DNA from: Fictibacillus terranigra
Lineage (GTDB): Bacteria; Bacillota; Bacilli; Bacillales; Fictibacillaceae
Direction of reading: 5' to 3'
DNA: 64,000 bases
Assembly (NCBI RefSeq): GCF_030412265.1
Contig: NZ_JAUHLN010000001.1
Span: 1,302,001 to 1,366,000 of the forward strand
The notes beneath the pieces were generated by a model. It searched no databases. It saw only the letters and a program-made list of their open reading frames with translations, and was not told the DNA's origin. This document shows, piece by piece, positions 22,431 through 33,497 of this stretch. Position numbers and translations under genes: made by a program. Within the stretch, counting starts at the first letter, position 1. Every line of letters begins with the position of its first letter.

Positions 22431-23705
22431 TTGTTTAAATTCAATGACGAAAAAGGGCAGCTGAAATGTTCCTTTTGTGGAAAAACACAAGATCAAGTTC
22501 GTAAACTGGTAGCAGGACCAGGTGTATATATTTGTGACGAATGTATCGAGCTTTGCACTGAAATTGTGGAAGAAGAACTTGGCACTGAAGAGGATGTAGA
22601 ACTTAAAGAAGTACCAAAGCCAATGGAAATCCGCAAGATTCTTGATGAATATGTCATTGGCCAGGAGCAGGCTAAAAAGTCTCTTTCCGTAGCGGTCTAC
22701 AACCATTATAAACGGATCAACTCTTCCCAGAAATCAGATGAAGTGGAACTTTCAAAAAGCAACATCGCGATGATCGGGCCTACAGGAAGCGGTAAAACGC
22801 TATTGGCTCAAACACTCGCAAGAATACTGAATGTGCCTTTCGCGATCGCTGATGCCACATCATTAACTGAAGCAGGATATGTGGGCGAAGACGTTGAAAA
22901 TATTCTGCTTAAATTGATTCAAGCGGCTGATTATGATGTGGAGAAAGCAGAAAAAGGCATTATTTATATCGATGAAATCGATAAAATTGCCAGAAAGTCT
23001 GAAAATCCATCGATTACACGTGATGTTTCCGGCGAAGGGGTCCAGCAGGCCTTGCTTAAAATTCTAGAAGGCACCGTTGCCAGTGTACCTCCTCAAGGAG
23101 GAAGAAAACATCCGCATCAGGAGTTTATTCAAATCGATACAACCAATATCCTGTTTATTTGCGGCGGTGCCTTTGATGGCATCGAACAGATCATCAAACG
23201 CCGTTTAGGTAAAAAAGTCATCGGATTCAGCTCCGAGTCCAGGCAGGCTGAACTGAAAGCCGGTGAATACCTGGCAAAAGTATTGCCTGAGGATTTGCTT
23301 CGCTTTGGCTTGATCCCAGAGTTCATTGGGCGTCTTCCGGTCACAGCAAGCCTTACTCCGCTAGATGAGGATGCACTTGTTGAAATTCTGACAAAGCCAA
23401 AAAATGCGCTTGTTAAGCAATATCAAAAGCTTCTTGACCTGGATGGTGTTGAACTTGAATTCACGGATGAAGCTCTCACTGAGATTGCGACTCAGGCCAT
23501 TGAACGTAAAACGGGTGCACGCGGTCTGCGTTCTATCATTGAAGGAATGATGCTGGATGTCATGTTCGAGCTTCCTTCCCGTGAAGACGTGGCTAAGTGT
23601 ATTATTACGAAAGAAACGGTTTCTGACAAAGTTCCGCCTAAGCTTGAACTTGAAGACGGAACGATTGTTGAACCGAAAAAAGAAACACCAAAGGAAAGTG
23701 CATAA
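22431..23705 (+). CDS. clpX: ATP-dependent Clp protease ATP-binding subunit ClpX
   Basis: AAA+ unfoldase that feeds substrates to ClpP. The start is the TTG at 22431, six bases after AGGGGTGA, giving the standard [11 protein letters not shown] terminus; an upstream GTG at 22422 overlaps the ribosome binding site. The zinc-binding domain has C13, C16, C35 and C38. The Walker A is GPTGSGKT near 115, Walker B is IIYIDEIDK, and the pore/IGF region and sensor GARGLRS follow. At 424 residues it is of normal length. clpP is not adjacent. Confidence 0.97.
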   Translation: MFKFNDEKGQLKCSFCGKTQDQVRKLVAGPGVYICDECIELCTEIVEEELGTEEDVELKEVPKPMEIRKILDEYVIGQEQAKKSLSVAVYNHYKRINSSQKSDEVELSKSNIAMIGPTGSGKTLLAQTLARILNVPFAIADATSLTEAGYVGEDVENILLKLIQAADYDVEKAEKGIIYIDEIDKIARKSENPSITRDVSGEGVQQALLKILEGTVASVPPQGGRKHPHQEFIQIDTTNILFICGGAFDGIEQIIKRRLGKKVIGFSSESRQAELKAGEYLAKVLPEDLLRFGLIPEFIGRLPVTASLTPLDEDALVEILTKPKNALVKQYQKLLDLDGVELEFTDEALTEIATQAIERKTGARGLRSIIEGMMLDVMFELPSREDVAKCIITKETVSDKVPPKLELEDGTIVEPKKETPKESA

Positions 23706-23717
23706 ATTGAGTATAAA

Positions 23718-23744
23718 AACCAGCCTTCAGGGGCTGGTTTTTTT
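23718..23744 (+). terminator. Rho-independent terminator of clpX
   Basis: AACCAGCC (23718-23725) and GGCTGGTT (23732-23739) form a perfect stem followed by a T run. It begins 13 bases after the clpX stop. Confidence 0.92.
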
Positions 23745-23879
23745 AGGTTACTGCCTATTTTCGATCTTCATTCGTTACTGACAGCGAATGCTGGTTCAGA
23801 CAGCGGGAAATGCCTTTAAAATCTTTGAAAACTTAAGCGATTCTAAGTGGCGTCCTATTTTAGCTTTTCCAATTTCTCT

Positions 23880-23909
23880 GTTTAGTCCTTTACCCACTCG
23901 GAGATACTA
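23880..23909 (+). promoter_or_regulatory. Sigma-F promoter of lonB
   Basis: GTTTA (23880-23884), a 15-base spacer and GGAGATACTA (23900-23909) match the forespore sigma-F consensus GYWTA-N15-GGNRANAHTW at every defined position. It lies 30 bases before lonB. B. subtilis lonB is known as a forespore sigma-F gene, so position and function agree. Confidence 0.78.
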
Positions 23910-23938
23910 GGAGCATAAAAAAAATTCGGGAGGAAGAA

Positions 23939-25612
23939 ATGAACTGGACTGGAATTGCATTACTCATTCAGCTGTTTTTTGGAATCGTGATAGGACTGTA
24001 CTTTTGGAACTTGTTGAAGAATCAGCGCACTCAGAAAGTGAGTATCGATAAAGAATCAAAAAAAGAAATGGATCAATTGCGAAAGATGCGATCGGTTTCA
24101 TTGACTGAACCGCTGTCTGAACGAGTCAGGCCGGGGAAGTTTGCTGATATCGTCGGTCAGGAGGATGGCATTAAGGCACTGTATGCTGCACTTTGCGGCC
24201 CTAACCCTCAACATGTCATCGTCTATGGGCCCCCTGGCGTTGGTAAGACTGCTGCAGCCCGTCTTGTGCTGGAAGAAGCTAAGCGTAATAAAAAGTCCCC
24301 TTTCCGACCGACATCCGTATTTGTTGAATTGGATGCAACGACCGCCCGGTTTGACGAACGTGGAATTGCAGATCCTTTGATTGGTTCCGTCCACGATCCT
24401 ATCTATCAAGGGGCTGGAGCGATGGGACAGGCTGGAATTCCGCAGCCGAAGCAGGGAGCTGTTACAAACGCCCATGGAGGGGTCCTGTTCATCGATGAAA
24501 TTGGAGAACTTCACCCGATTCAAATGAATAAATTGCTTAAAGTGTTAGAAGACCGAAAAGTATTTTTGGAGAGCGCCTATTATAATGAAGAGAATACGAA
24601 TATCCCTTCCCACATCCACGATATTTTTCAAAATGGACTTCCTGCAGATTTCAGGTTAATTGGAGCAACCACGCGAACGCCGGATGAAATTCCTCCAGCC
24701 ATCCGTTCACGTTGTCTGGAAGTCTTTTTTAGAGAGCTTCAGTCTCCGGAAATTCAGCAGATTGCGCTGAAAGCTGCGGATAAGGTAAACATGAACGTGG
24801 AGGAGGAAACGGTTGAGTTGCTTTCAACCTATGCCAAGAATGGCCGTGAAGCTGTGAATATGATGCAGATTGCGGCAGGGCTGGCCATTACGGAAGACCG
24901 TAATTTTATTAAACAAGCAGATATGGAATGGGTCATTCATTCCAGCCAGATGACCCCGCGCCCAGAGAGTAAGATCTCAGAGGAACCAAAAGTAGGATTG
25001 GTCAACGGGCTCGCAGTATACGGACCAAACAGCGGTTCACTGCTTGAGATTGAAGTCACCGTTTTACCTGCAAAAAAACAGGGTACGATTACGATAACAG
25101 GCATAGTTGAAGAAGAATCGATCGGCAACAGCTCCAAATCAATCAGAAGAAAAAGTCTGGCCAAGGGATCGGTCGAAAATGTGCTGACCGTCCTTCGCAA
25201 TATGGGAGTCGACGCCGGACTCTATGATATTCATGTCAATTTCCCGGGCGGCGGACCAGTGGACGGGCCATCTGCCGGAATCGCGATCGCTACTGCTATT
25301 TACTCGGCCATTCACAATATCAAGATTGATAATGAACTGGCTATGACCGGTGAATTAAGTGTTCATGGAAAAGTGAAGCCTGTAGGCGGAGTGATGGCGA
25401 AAGTATTAGCGGCTAAGCTTGCGGGAGTGAAGAAGGTTATTATCCCCAAAGATAATGACCAGGCTATATTGCGTGAAATCTCAGGAATTGAAATCATTCC
25501 AGTGACAAAGTTATCCCAAGTATTTCAGCTGGCGTTCCCGGAAATCGATAAAGATAATCAGCAGGCTATACCTGCTTCAGCCTTTTTGCAGTCCCCTCCG
25601 AAATCCGTGTGA
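23939..25612 (+). CDS. lonB: Sporulation-specific membrane-anchored Lon-like protease LonB
   Basis: ATP-dependent Ser-Lys protease expressed in the forespore. The N terminus is one membrane segment (about residues 5-25: IALLIQLFFGIVIGLYFW). The AAA+ domain has GPPGVGKT at 97-104 and VLFIDEIGEL. The C-terminal Lon protease domain has the catalytic serine in GPVDGPSAG near residue 440. The large N-terminal substrate domain of LonA is absent, as is usual for LonB. It is preceded by a consensus sigma-F promoter and a strong GGGAGGAAG ribosome binding site. Confidence 0.94.
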   Translation: MNWTGIALLIQLFFGIVIGLYFWNLLKNQRTQKVSIDKESKKEMDQLRKMRSVSLTEPLSERVRPGKFADIVGQEDGIKALYAALCGPNPQHVIVYGPPGVGKTAAARLVLEEAKRNKKSPFRPTSVFVELDATTARFDERGIADPLIGSVHDPIYQGAGAMGQAGIPQPKQGAVTNAHGGVLFIDEIGELHPIQMNKLLKVLEDRKVFLESAYYNEENTNIPSHIHDIFQNGLPADFRLIGATTRTPDEIPPAIRSRCLEVFFRELQSPEIQQIALKAADKVNMNVEEETVELLSTYAKNGREAVNMMQIAAGLAITEDRNFIKQADMEWVIHSSQMTPRPESKISEEPKVGLVNGLAVYGPNSGSLLEIEVTVLPAKKQGTITITGIVEEESIGNSSKSIRRKSLAKGSVENVLTVLRNMGVDAGLYDIHVNFPGGGPVDGPSAGIAIATAIYSAIHNIKIDNELAMTGELSVHGKVKPVGGVMAKVLAAKLAGVKKVIIPKDNDQAILREISGIEIIPVTKLSQVFQLAFPEIDKDNQQAIPASAFLQSPPKSV

Positions 25613-25626
25613 AGAGGGGGCTTTCC
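25593..25626 (+). terminator. Possible terminator overlapping the end of lonB
   Basis: CCCCTC (25593-25598) pairs with GAGGGG (25614-25619), with a loop that contains the lonB stop codon, followed by CTTTCCTTT. The stem is short and the tail is imperfect. The remaining bases up to lonA (25627-25845) hold no gene and no clear promoter. Confidence 0.42.
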
Positions 25627-25845
25627 TTTAGAGTGTGAAAACGAGATACAATTAGACAAATTGGCTCTTTATAGGTAGAATTGTACAAAGACTGAAGAAA
25701 TTTCTCTGTCTTGTGGCATTGAACTGTAGGTTAAGCTCTCTCAAGTGTAATACTGCAAGGAAGCTGCAAATGCCAACATTCTAATAATAGGCTGCATGAA
25801 TTTGAAATCACTCAATACATTAAGCAGTATTCGGAGGTGTGTTAA

Positions 25846-28170
25846 ATGGACGAAAAAACTACCCGCATCCTTCCCCTCCTTCCTCTTCGCGGCCTGCTGG
25901 TGTATCCCACCATGGTGCTCCACCTTGATGTAGGAAGGGAAAAATCCGTACAGGCATTAGAGCAGGTTATGCTTGATGATCAGCATATTTTCCTTTCAAC
26001 ACAAAAGGAAGTAGCTCTAGAAGATCCGAGCGGCGAACAAATATATGAAATCGGAACCCTCTCCAAGGTGAATCAGATGCTTAAGCTTCCCAACGGTACC
26101 ATCCGTGTGCTCGTTGAAGGCATCCAGCGCGGAAAGATCAAGCAGTTCATTGACCGTGAGGAATACCTGGAAGTTGAAGTAGAACTGATGGAAGATCAGG
26201 GCGAAAAGGATTTGGAAATTCAGGCCCTTATGAGAACGGCTCTTCAGCAATTCGAGCAGTACATAAACCTTTCCAAAAAAGTAACACCTGAAACTTTGGC
26301 TTCTGTCCAAGATATCGAAGAACCAGGTCGTTTGGCTGATGTTATTTCCTCTCACCTGTCGTTAAAAATTAAAGAAAAACAGCATATCCTTGAAATTATT
26401 GACGTGAAGGAAAGGTTGAACCATCTGATTTCCATCCTGAACAACGAAAAAGAAGTACTTGGATTGGAAAAGAAAATCGGCCAGCGCGTCAAAAAGGCGA
26501 TGGAAAAAACCCAGAAAGAATATTACCTTCGCGAACAGATGAAAGCCATTCAGAAGGAACTTGGGGAAAAAGAGGGCAAGACAGGCGAAATCTCTTCACT
26601 TAAAGAAAAAATTGAAGAATCGGACATGCCTGAAAATGTACAGGAGATTGCACTTAAAGAACTGGACAGGTATGAAAAAATGCCAGGTTTCTCTGCGGAG
26701 AGCGCGGTCATTCGAAACTACATCGACTGGCTGATCAATTTGCCTTGGACAAAGGAAACGAAAGATCTGCTGGACATTATCCGTACAGAAAAAATTTTAA
26801 ACGAAGATCATTACGGACTTGAAAAAGTAAAAGAACGTGTACTGGAGTATTTGGCTGTTCAGCAGCTGACCAATTCACTGAAAGGGCCGATCCTCTGTCT
26901 TGTCGGGCCCCCTGGAGTCGGTAAAACGTCGCTGGCACGTTCCATTGCAAAAGCGATCGGAAGGAATTTTGTCCGTATTTCCCTGGGGGGAGTGCGGGAT
27001 GAAGCCGAAATCCGCGGCCACCGCAGGACCTATGTCGGGGCGATGCCTGGCCGTCTTATTCAGGGAATGAAAAAGGCAGGGACGATCAATCCGGTATTTC
27101 TTCTCGATGAGATTGATAAAATGTCCAATGACTTCAGAGGAGATCCGTCCGCTGCCCTGTTGGAGGTTCTGGATCCGGAACAAAATAATTCGTTCAGCGA
27201 TCATTTTATCGAAGAGCCCTATGATCTTTCCAAGGTGATGTTCATAACGACAGCGAACAGCCTGGCGACCATACCTGGCCCGCTGCTCGACCGAATGGAG
27301 ATCATCTCCATCGCAGGCTATACCGAGGTGGAAAAAGTCCATATCGCTAAAAACCATCTCATTCCAAAGCAATTGAAAGAGCATGGTTTAACAAAATCTC
27401 AGTTTCAGCTTAAAGAAGAAGCGATTCTTAAACTTGTTCGAAACTATACGCGAGAAGCAGGCGTAAGGAGCATGGAACGCCAGATTGCAGGTTTATGCAG
27501 GAAAGCGGCGAAACAGCTCGTATCCGGTGAGAAGAAGAGAGTAACCATAACGGATAAAAATCTTGAGAGCTATATCGGCAAACCGCGTTTCCGCTATGGA
27601 CAGGCTGAGATGGAAGATCAGGTAGGAGCAGCGACCGGCTTGGCATATACGACAGCCGGAGGCGATACGCTCTCTATAGAAGTCGCGCTTACACCCGGGA
27701 AAGGAAAACTCATCCTGACCGGTAAACTGGGTGACGTGATGAAGGAATCCGCACAGGCGGCATTAAGCTATGTCCGTTCAAGAGCAGAAGAATTTGAAAT
27801 TGATCCGGATTTTTACGAAAAAACCGATATTCATATTCACGTACCTGAAGGGGCTACACCGAAGGACGGACCGTCTGCCGGTATTACCATCGCAACTGCA
27901 CTTGTATCTGCTCTTTCAGGAAAGCCAGTGCGCAAGGATGTAGGCATGACCGGAGAAATCACTCTCCGCGGCAGGGTATTGCCGATCGGGGGCTTAAAAG
28001 AAAAGTCATTAAGCGCTCATCGAGCGGGGATACAGACCGTGATCATGCCAAAAGAAAACGAAAAAGACATCGATGATATTCCGGAAAGTGTACGCAGCAC
28101 CCTTGCGTTCATACCGGTATCTCATCTCGATGAAGTGTTAAAACATGCGTTAGTGGGAGACAGTAAATGA
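25846..28170 (+). CDS. lonA: ATP-dependent protease La (LonA)
   Basis: Cytoplasmic quality-control protease. The 774-residue protein has the N-terminal substrate domain (about 1-200, starting [13 protein letters not shown]), a coiled linker, and an AAA+ domain with GPPGVGKT at 354-361 and [10 protein letters not shown]. The C-terminal peptidase domain has the catalytic serine in [10 protein letters not shown] near residue 676 and the partner lysine about 43 residues later. Its stop overlaps engB (ATGA). Confidence 0.96.
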   Translation: MDEKTTRILPLLPLRGLLVYPTMVLHLDVGREKSVQALEQVMLDDQHIFLSTQKEVALEDPSGEQIYEIGTLSKVNQMLKLPNGTIRVLVEGIQRGKIKQFIDREEYLEVEVELMEDQGEKDLEIQALMRTALQQFEQYINLSKKVTPETLASVQDIEEPGRLADVISSHLSLKIKEKQHILEIIDVKERLNHLISILNNEKEVLGLEKKIGQRVKKAMEKTQKEYYLREQMKAIQKELGEKEGKTGEISSLKEKIEESDMPENVQEIALKELDRYEKMPGFSAESAVIRNYIDWLINLPWTKETKDLLDIIRTEKILNEDHYGLEKVKERVLEYLAVQQLTNSLKGPILCLVGPPGVGKTSLARSIAKAIGRNFVRISLGGVRDEAEIRGHRRTYVGAMPGRLIQGMKKAGTINPVFLLDEIDKMSNDFRGDPSAALLEVLDPEQNNSFSDHFIEEPYDLSKVMFITTANSLATIPGPLLDRMEIISIAGYTEVEKVHIAKNHLIPKQLKEHGLTKSQFQLKEEAILKLVRNYTREAGVRSMERQIAGLCRKAAKQLVSGEKKRVTITDKNLESYIGKPRFRYGQAEMEDQVGAATGLAYTTAGGDTLSIEVALTPGKGKLILTGKLGDVMKESAQAALSYVRSRAEEFEIDPDFYEKTDIHIHVPEGATPKDGPSAGITIATALVSALSGKPVRKDVGMTGEITLRGRVLPIGGLKEKSLSAHRAGIQTVIMPKENEKDIDDIPESVRSTLAFIPVSHLDEVLKHALVGDSK

Positions 28171-28757
28171 AAGTAACAAAAGCAGATATTGTGATTTCGG
28201 CGGTAAAGCCGGAACAGTACCCCGAAGACCAGCTTCCGGAAATTGGCCTTGCCGGCCGTTCAAATGTAGGGAAGTCTTCATTCATTAACAAGATGATTGC
28301 GCGCAAAAACCTGGCCAGAACGTCATCGCGGCCAGGCAAGACGCAAACTCTTAACTTCTATATCATCAATGATCAGCTTTATTTCGTGGATGTGCCGGGA
28401 TACGGCTTCGCTAAAGTTTCAAAGACCGAAAGAGAAGCCTGGGGAAGGATGATTGAGCGCTATATCATGGAGAGGCCTCAGCTGAAGGCGGTCGTCCAGC
28501 TGGTTGATATTCGCCATGCACCGTCCAAAGACGATGTGATGATGTATGATTGGCTGAAATACCATGAGATTCCTGTTATCGTTGTCGCAACCAAGTGCGA
28601 CAAGATTCCAAAAGGAAAATGGGAGAAACATTTGAAGGTCGTCCGTGAAACATTGAAAAAGAAGCCGGATGATCCTCTGATTCTCTTTTCTTCTGAAACG
28701 GGCCATGGGAAGGATGCGGCGTGGAGCACCATCCTCGAATACACACAAAAAAAATAA
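28167..28757 (+). CDS. engB: Ribosome biogenesis GTPase EngB (YsxC/YihA)
   Basis: Essential GTPase that acts in assembly of the large ribosomal subunit. The 196-residue protein has the P-loop GRSNVGKSS near 30, G2/G3 around RPGKTQT and DVPGYG, and the TKCD G4 motif. It overlaps lonA by four bases, so expression is coupled to the protease as in B. subtilis (ysxC). Confidence 0.95.
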   Translation: MKVTKADIVISAVKPEQYPEDQLPEIGLAGRSNVGKSSFINKMIARKNLARTSSRPGKTQTLNFYIINDQLYFVDVPGYGFAKVSKTEREAWGRMIERYIMERPQLKAVVQLVDIRHAPSKDDVMMYDWLKYHEIPVIVVATKCDKIPKGKWEKHLKVVRETLKKKPDDPLILFSSETGHGKDAAWSTILEYTQKK

Positions 28758-28789
28758 ACCAGAGCTTCTGCTCCGGTTTATTTTTTCTT
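28752..28789. terminator. Bidirectional terminator between engB and the LiaF-like gene
   Basis: AAATAAACCAGAGC pairs with GCTCCGGTTTATTT. On the plus strand a T run follows. On the minus strand the arm runs into the complement of the A tract that precedes the hairpin. It serves the two convergent genes and contains the stop codon of the minus-strand gene. Confidence 0.85.
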
Positions 28790-29254
28790 TATAAAGATAA
28801 AGTAAGCACCCGCCCCAATAAGAATGAACGGCCAAAACCCTTCGATGGATGAGAACCATTCTTTGATGGAGGGAGTGTCTGATCGGTTGAAGAAACTCCA
28901 TCCTGAGATCGCAAGCAGGACAATCCCTGCCAGCAAGCCTTCCTTTGTCTGTTTGTACATATATAAAAAGGCGAGCGCGATAATAAGAATAATCACGGCG
29001 GGTTCCTTTGGCCAGCCGTCAACATGCGAAATCGCATGAAAATGGATACCCAAGCCTAGCAGCAGAACAGCTGAAAAGGAACTTGGGCCCTCTTTGCCGC
29101 TTGAACTTTGAACTAGAAAGGCCAATCCGATAATAATCAGAAACGTTGGCCAAGTTAAATAGGGCAGTACATATGTAATATTCATTTGCCGAGCTAAGAA
29201 GAATAGCCCGATCCCCAGTAATACAATACCTGAAAAACTTCCTTTACCTTTCAT
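28778..29254 (-). CDS. LiaI/LiaF-like multi-pass membrane protein
   Basis: A 158-residue integral membrane protein with about five hydrophobic segments, for example GIVLLGIGLFFLARQM at the N terminus and FWPFILIGAGAYFIFI at the C terminus. The repeated GxxLLGIGxxF pattern is that of the transmembrane region of LiaI/LiaF and of DUF5668 proteins, which in LiaF belongs to a cell-envelope stress sensor. The C-terminal soluble LiaF domain is absent, so it is not LiaF itself. The ATG at 29254 follows TTGGAGG by 5 bases. No partner kinase or regulator is adjacent. Function unknown. Confidence 0.75.
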   Translation of the reverse strand: MKGKGSFSGIVLLGIGLFFLARQMNITYVLPYLTWPTFLIIIGLAFLVQSSSGKEGPSSFSAVLLLGLGIHFHAISHVDGWPKEPAVIILIIALAFLYMYKQTKEGLLAGIVLLAISGWSFFNRSDTPSIKEWFSSIEGFWPFILIGAGAYFIFIKKK

Positions 29255-29501
29255 TACAACCTCCAAACCATTTTAAAACGAGTAAATCAATCCTTTGCTA
29301 AAAGGGTCGAAATTTGTTATTTTTATATGGGTATAAGTTTATTAATTTTTTTTTAAATTAGATTTGTTTTTTTATAGTTTGTTACGGATTGGACAGAATA
29401 GGGAAGAACTAAATTTATGGCTGGAGCCATTTGCGCTTTTCTAATCATAGCATACGATTCATATTCTGTTCACATTTTTAAAATCATTATTTCTTAGTAC
29501 A
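29255..29501. other. Divergent intergenic region before hemA
   Basis: About 250 very A/T-rich bases between the minus-strand membrane protein and hemA, with a run of nine T residues near 29350. It should hold the promoter of the minus-strand gene, but no clear -35/-10 pair was found there. No convincing PerR box was seen, although hemA is PerR-regulated in B. subtilis. Confidence 0.5.
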
Positions 29502-29510
29502 TGTTATAAT
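29502..29510 (+). promoter_or_regulatory. Extended -10 promoter of the hem operon
   Basis: TGTTATAAT contains a perfect TATAAT (29505-29510) with the TGn extension; no good -35 is present. It lies about 53 bases before the hemA start. Confidence 0.55.
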
Positions 29511-29562
29511 GGGCATGGATATTATTGTTGATTTTATGATAGAGATAAAGGGGGTGAGTGGG

Positions 29563-30903
29563 ATGCACATCCTTGTTGTCGGTTTAAACTACAAGACAGC
29601 ACCTGTTGAGATTCGTGAAAAAGTGTCATTCAATTCAAACGAAATGGACCACGCATTGAAGGCTTTGCGGGAGAGGAAAAGCGTGCTGGAATGCACCATC
29701 GTTTCCACATGCAACCGCACGGAAGTATACGCTGTTGTGGATCAGATCCATACAGGGCGCTACTATTTGAAGTCTTTCCTTGCTGAATGGTTTTCCATTG
29801 ATTCCAACGATCTGAATCCTTTCTTGTTTATTCGCGAGGAAGAGATTGCTGTAGAGCATCTTTTCAGAGTGGCAGCAGGTCTTGATTCTATGGTTCTAGG
29901 AGAAACACAAATTCTCGGGCAAGTTCGTGACAGCTTTCTTCTTGCTCAGCAGGTAGGAACTACAGGAACGATCTTTAACCAACTGTTCAAACAAGCAATA
30001 ACACTTGCAAAACGATCCCACTCGGAAACAGAAATTGGAGAAAATGCTGTATCTGTAAGCTATGCGGCGGTGGAGCTTGCCAAAAAAATCTTTGGCGGGC
30101 TTGAAAAAAAGGATATTTTAATCGTAGGTGCAGGGAAGATGGGTGAATTGACGGCCAAACATCTTCACAGCAATGGGGTAGCGAGTGTTCATGTCGTCAA
30201 CCGTACGTTTGAAAAAGCAGCTGAACTGGCAGCACGGTTCCAGGGGGCCGCTTATCCGATGGAACAAATGACGGCAATGCTCGCCCATGCCGATATCGTC
30301 ATCACGTCAACCGGTTCGGATTCATACGTCATTACGAAAGAAATGGTTCAATCGGTACTTAAGCAGCGGAAAGGCCGTCCTTTGTTCATGGTGGATATCG
30401 CCGTTCCGCGTGACCTGGATCCATCACTGAATGAGCTGGAAAGCGTTTTTCTTTACGATATTGACGATCTGGAAGGCATCGTAGAAGCCAATTTGGCCGA
30501 ACGAAAGAAGGAAGCCGAAAAGATAGAGATCATGATTGAAGATGAAATTGTGAGCTTTCACTCATGGGTCAACATGCTGGGCGTGGTGCCTGTCATAACC
30601 GCACTGCGCGAAAAAGCCTTGGCTGTACAAGCTGAAACGATGCAGAGTATTGAGCGGAAAATGCCTCATTTGACAGATCGTGAAAAGAAAGTATTGAGCA
30701 AACATACAAAAAGCATTGTGAACCAGCTGCTTCGAGATCCGATCGTAAGGATTAAAGAGCAGGCCGGAGAACCTGGGGCGGATCAAGCGCTTGAATTTTT
30801 TACGAAGATCTTTGCGCTTGAAGAAGAGGTTAAACAGCAAGAGCACAAAAGTGAAATGGAATCAAAAAAGTTAAGTGAAACATCCCCTTCATTGCCTCTG
30901 TAA
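29563..30903 (+). CDS. hemA: Glutamyl-tRNA reductase
   Basis: Reduces glutamyl-tRNA to glutamate-1-semialdehyde, the first step of heme synthesis by the C5 pathway. The ATG at 29563 (after AAAGGGGGTGAG) gives the family start [16 protein letters not shown]; an upstream in-frame ATG at 29509 lies in the promoter. The protein (446 residues) has the catalytic cysteine in STCNRTEVY (C50), the [15 protein letters not shown] motif, a Rossmann fold around [14 protein letters not shown] and a C-terminal dimerisation helix. It heads the operon hemA-X-C-D-B-L. Confidence 0.96.
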   Translation: MHILVVGLNYKTAPVEIREKVSFNSNEMDHALKALRERKSVLECTIVSTCNRTEVYAVVDQIHTGRYYLKSFLAEWFSIDSNDLNPFLFIREEEIAVEHLFRVAAGLDSMVLGETQILGQVRDSFLLAQQVGTTGTIFNQLFKQAITLAKRSHSETEIGENAVSVSYAAVELAKKIFGGLEKKDILIVGAGKMGELTAKHLHSNGVASVHVVNRTFEKAAELAARFQGAAYPMEQMTAMLAHADIVITSTGSDSYVITKEMVQSVLKQRKGRPLFMVDIAVPRDLDPSLNELESVFLYDIDDLEGIVEANLAERKKEAEKIEIMIEDEIVSFHSWVNMLGVVPVITALREKALAVQAETMQSIERKMPHLTDREKKVLSKHTKSIVNQLLRDPIVRIKEQAGEPGADQALEFFTKIFALEEEVKQQEHKSEMESKKLSETSPSLPL

Positions 30904-30941
30904 CGGGAATGTCACTGGGCTCCTAGAGAGGAGTTTCTGAT

Positions 30942-31769
30942 ATGCAGAACGCGAATTGGATATATGATACGACGATCATCTTGTATGCTTTAAGCATCAT
31001 AGGTTATTTTATCGATTTCTTACAGAACAACCGGAAGGCTAACCGAATGGCCTTCTGGTTGCTTTCTATTGTCTGGACGATGCAGACAGTATTTTTTGTT
31101 CAAAGAATGATAGAAGTAGGCCGTCCGCCTATTTTAACGCCTTTTGAAGGCTTGTTTTTTTATGCCTGGATTTTAGTGACCTTCTCTTTGGTCATGAACT
31201 GGTTTTTCAGGATTGATTTTTTAGTGTTTTTTACGAACGTACTCGGATTCTTGATCATGTCTATTAATCTTTTCGCTCCGGGAGAACAGGTGAGTGATGA
31301 GATGTCGACCCGGCTCATCTCGGAGCTGCTGGTCATCCATGTTACGATGGCTTTTGTATCGTACGGAGCGTTTACGCTCTCTTTTATCTTTTCAATCATG
31401 TATTTGCTTCAGCACAGGCTTCTCAAGCAGAAAAAGTGGAGCAAGCGCCTGCAGCGTCTTGGAAGCCTGTCTTTGCTTGAAAGGCTCTCCTTTATGCTCA
31501 ACATGACAGGTGTTCCGATTCTCCTTTTAAGTTTAATATTAGGCGTGATCTGGGCATTCTTGAAAGTACAGGGCTTTTCATTGCTTGATGCAAAGGTCAT
31601 TACATCCTTTATCGTTATCGCAGTATACAGTGTATTTTTATATCAAAAAGTGGCGAAGGGGCTTCAGGGGAAATCGCTGGCAATCTGGAACGTAGGGGCA
31701 TTCCTGATCGTTCTGATCAATTATTTCCTGGCTTCGACCCTGACTGAATTTCACTTCTGGTACCGATAA
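30942..31769 (+). CDS. hemX: HemX, integral membrane protein of the hem operon
   Basis: A 275-residue membrane protein with about eight hydrophobic segments, related to the CcsA/CcmC cytochrome-c assembly family. In B. subtilis HemX lowers the steady-state level of glutamyl-tRNA reductase and is not itself a heme enzyme; the same role is inferred here. A GAGAGGAG ribosome binding site precedes the ATG, and hemC follows after 34 bases. Confidence 0.9.
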   Translation: MQNANWIYDTTIILYALSIIGYFIDFLQNNRKANRMAFWLLSIVWTMQTVFFVQRMIEVGRPPILTPFEGLFFYAWILVTFSLVMNWFFRIDFLVFFTNVLGFLIMSINLFAPGEQVSDEMSTRLISELLVIHVTMAFVSYGAFTLSFIFSIMYLLQHRLLKQKKWSKRLQRLGSLSLLERLSFMLNMTGVPILLLSLILGVIWAFLKVQGFSLLDAKVITSFIVIAVYSVFLYQKVAKGLQGKSLAIWNVGAFLIVLINYFLASTLTEFHFWYR

Positions 31770-31803
31770 GGCATACGGTCACTCTTTTAGGAGGTTTTTA
31801 TAG

Positions 31804-32736
31804 ATGAGAAAAATAATAGTAGGTTCCAGGCGAAGCAAACTCGCCATCACTCAAACCAACTGGTTCATCGATCAATTGAAGGCGCTTGGGCTTCCTTTTG
31901 AGTTTGAGGTCAAAGAAATCGTCACCAAAGGCGATGTTATCCTTGATGTCACTCTTTCTAAAGTAGGAGGTAAAGGGCTGTTTGTGAAAGAAATTGAACA
32001 GGCTCTGCTTGATAAAGAGATTGATATGGCAGTACATAGTATGAAGGACATGCCCTCTGTTCTGCCGGATGGCCTGATCATCGGCTGTACGCCGAAGCGC
32101 GTGGATCCAAGGGACGCTTTTATTTCAGAAAAGTACAAGTCCTTGGAAGAGCTTCCTTCAGGATCCATTGTCGGTACGAGTTCTCTCCGCCGGGCTGCAC
32201 AGCTGCTTCATGTCCGGCCGGATCTCGAAATAAAATCGATCAGAGGCAATATCGATACACGTCTCGGGAAATTAAAATCCGGTGAATTTGATGCTATCAT
32301 TCTTGCAGCAGCAGGTCTTGAGCGAATGGGCTGGTCAGCGGATACCGTGACTGAGTATCTGCCCGTATCATTGAGCCTCCCTGCGGTAGGGCAGGGATCG
32401 CTCTCCATTGAATGCCGTGAAGAGGATGCAGAGCTTAGGGAACTCCTTCAGCACTTGAACGATGAAGATACTTATCGAACGGTTATGGCTGAACGTGCAT
32501 TCCTGCATACGCTTGAAGGAGGCTGCCAAGTGCCGATTGCAGCTTATGCAGAAAAAACGGAAGGCCAAGAAATCTCCTTAACGGGGCTCGTGGGTACGCC
32601 CGATGGGAAAACGGTGATTAAAGAACAGGCGGTCTCGGATGATCCCAATATGCTGGGAGTGGCCCTCGCGGTAAGACTTCAAGAGAAAGGCGCACTTGAG
32701 ATCCTCGAAAAAGTAAAGAAAGATCTCGGAATATGA
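31804..32736 (+). CDS. hemC: Porphobilinogen deaminase (hydroxymethylbilane synthase)
   Basis: Polymerises four porphobilinogens into hydroxymethylbilane. The 310-residue protein begins [13 protein letters not shown], has KDMPS near residue 82, the [11 protein letters not shown] and RGNIDTRL motifs, and the cysteine that binds the dipyrromethane cofactor in [11 protein letters not shown] near 241. Its stop overlaps the hemD start (ATGA). Confidence 0.96.
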   Translation: MRKIIVGSRRSKLAITQTNWFIDQLKALGLPFEFEVKEIVTKGDVILDVTLSKVGGKGLFVKEIEQALLDKEIDMAVHSMKDMPSVLPDGLIIGCTPKRVDPRDAFISEKYKSLEELPSGSIVGTSSLRRAAQLLHVRPDLEIKSIRGNIDTRLGKLKSGEFDAIILAAAGLERMGWSADTVTEYLPVSLSLPAVGQGSLSIECREEDAELRELLQHLNDEDTYRTVMAERAFLHTLEGGCQVPIAAYAEKTEGQEISLTGLVGTPDGKTVIKEQAVSDDPNMLGVALAVRLQEKGALEILEKVKKDLGI

Positions 32737-33497
32737 ATCCCCGGCCGTTAGCAGGAAAAACGGTGGTCGTAACAAGGGCGGCTGAGCAATCGGCAAGCCT
32801 GATTTCAAAACTGGAAGAAGCAGGAGCAGAAGCAGTCAGCTTTCCGGTTCTGCAGATTGTAAAAGTAAACCTGGATCCTGAAGCAAAAGCTTTGCTTCAG
32901 CGGTTGGAAGAGTTTGATTGGCTGGTCTTCACGAGCGCGAACGGGGTGGGGTGTTTTCTTCAGTGGCTTGATGAATCAGGGAAGAAGCTGACTGCTCAGA
33001 AAATAGCTGCAGTGGGACCCAAAACCGCAAGCAGACTTCAAGAGAGCGGAATTTCCATTGACCTTATACCTGATAAGTACGAAGGAAAAGAGTTGGCCCG
33101 TGATTTAATGAAGAGTGTGAAACCCGGATCCAGAGTTCTTATCCCAAAAGGCAATCTTGCTAAGGCAACGGTCACTGATGCGCTTCAGCACCTTGCAAAA
33201 GTAACAGAGATCACCGTTTATGAGACGAGGAAGGCCATGCCTTCTATTGAAATGCTTCCCGGGAAAGTGGATGTCATAGTTTTTATGAGTCCATCCAGTG
33301 TGGTCTATTTCGGTGAAGCTGCTGGCGATCGCCAGCAGCTGTATCACCAGAACACAGCTGCAGCCTGTGTGGGGCCTGTCACGGAAGAGAAAGCGAAAGA
33401 ATTTGGGTTTCATAAGCGGATTAGTGCCACTGATTATACTGAAGAAGGTATAATAAAAGCTGTGAAGAGTTATTTCAGGGAGGAGACCACATCATGA
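32733..33497 (+). CDS. hemD: Uroporphyrinogen-III synthase
   Basis: Closes and inverts ring D of hydroxymethylbilane. The family is poorly conserved, but the 254-residue length, the start GKTVVVTRA, the FTSANGV segment near 70, the FMSPSSV segment and the place between hemC and hemB make the call secure. It overlaps both neighbours by four bases, so hemC, hemD and hemB are likely coupled in translation. Confidence 0.93.
   Translation: MNPRPLAGKTVVVTRAAEQSASLISKLEEAGAEAVSFPVLQIVKVNLDPEAKALLQRLEEFDWLVFTSANGVGCFLQWLDESGKKLTAQKIAAVGPKTASRLQESGISIDLIPDKYEGKELARDLMKSVKPGSRVLIPKGNLAKATVTDALQHLAKVTEITVYETRKAMPSIEMLPGKVDVIVFMSPSSVVYFGEAAGDRQQLYHQNTAAACVGPVTEEKAKEFGFHKRISATDYTEEGIIKAVKSYFREETTS

Noticed and set aside
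28818-29039. Open frame of 71 codons on the plus strand opposite the LiaF-like gene
   Set aside because: No start signal; the minus-strand frame has membrane-protein pattern and a good ribosome binding site.
29270-29510. PerR box before hemA
   Set aside because: Searched because B. subtilis hemA is PerR-controlled; no TTATAATnATTATAA-like sequence with both halves was found.
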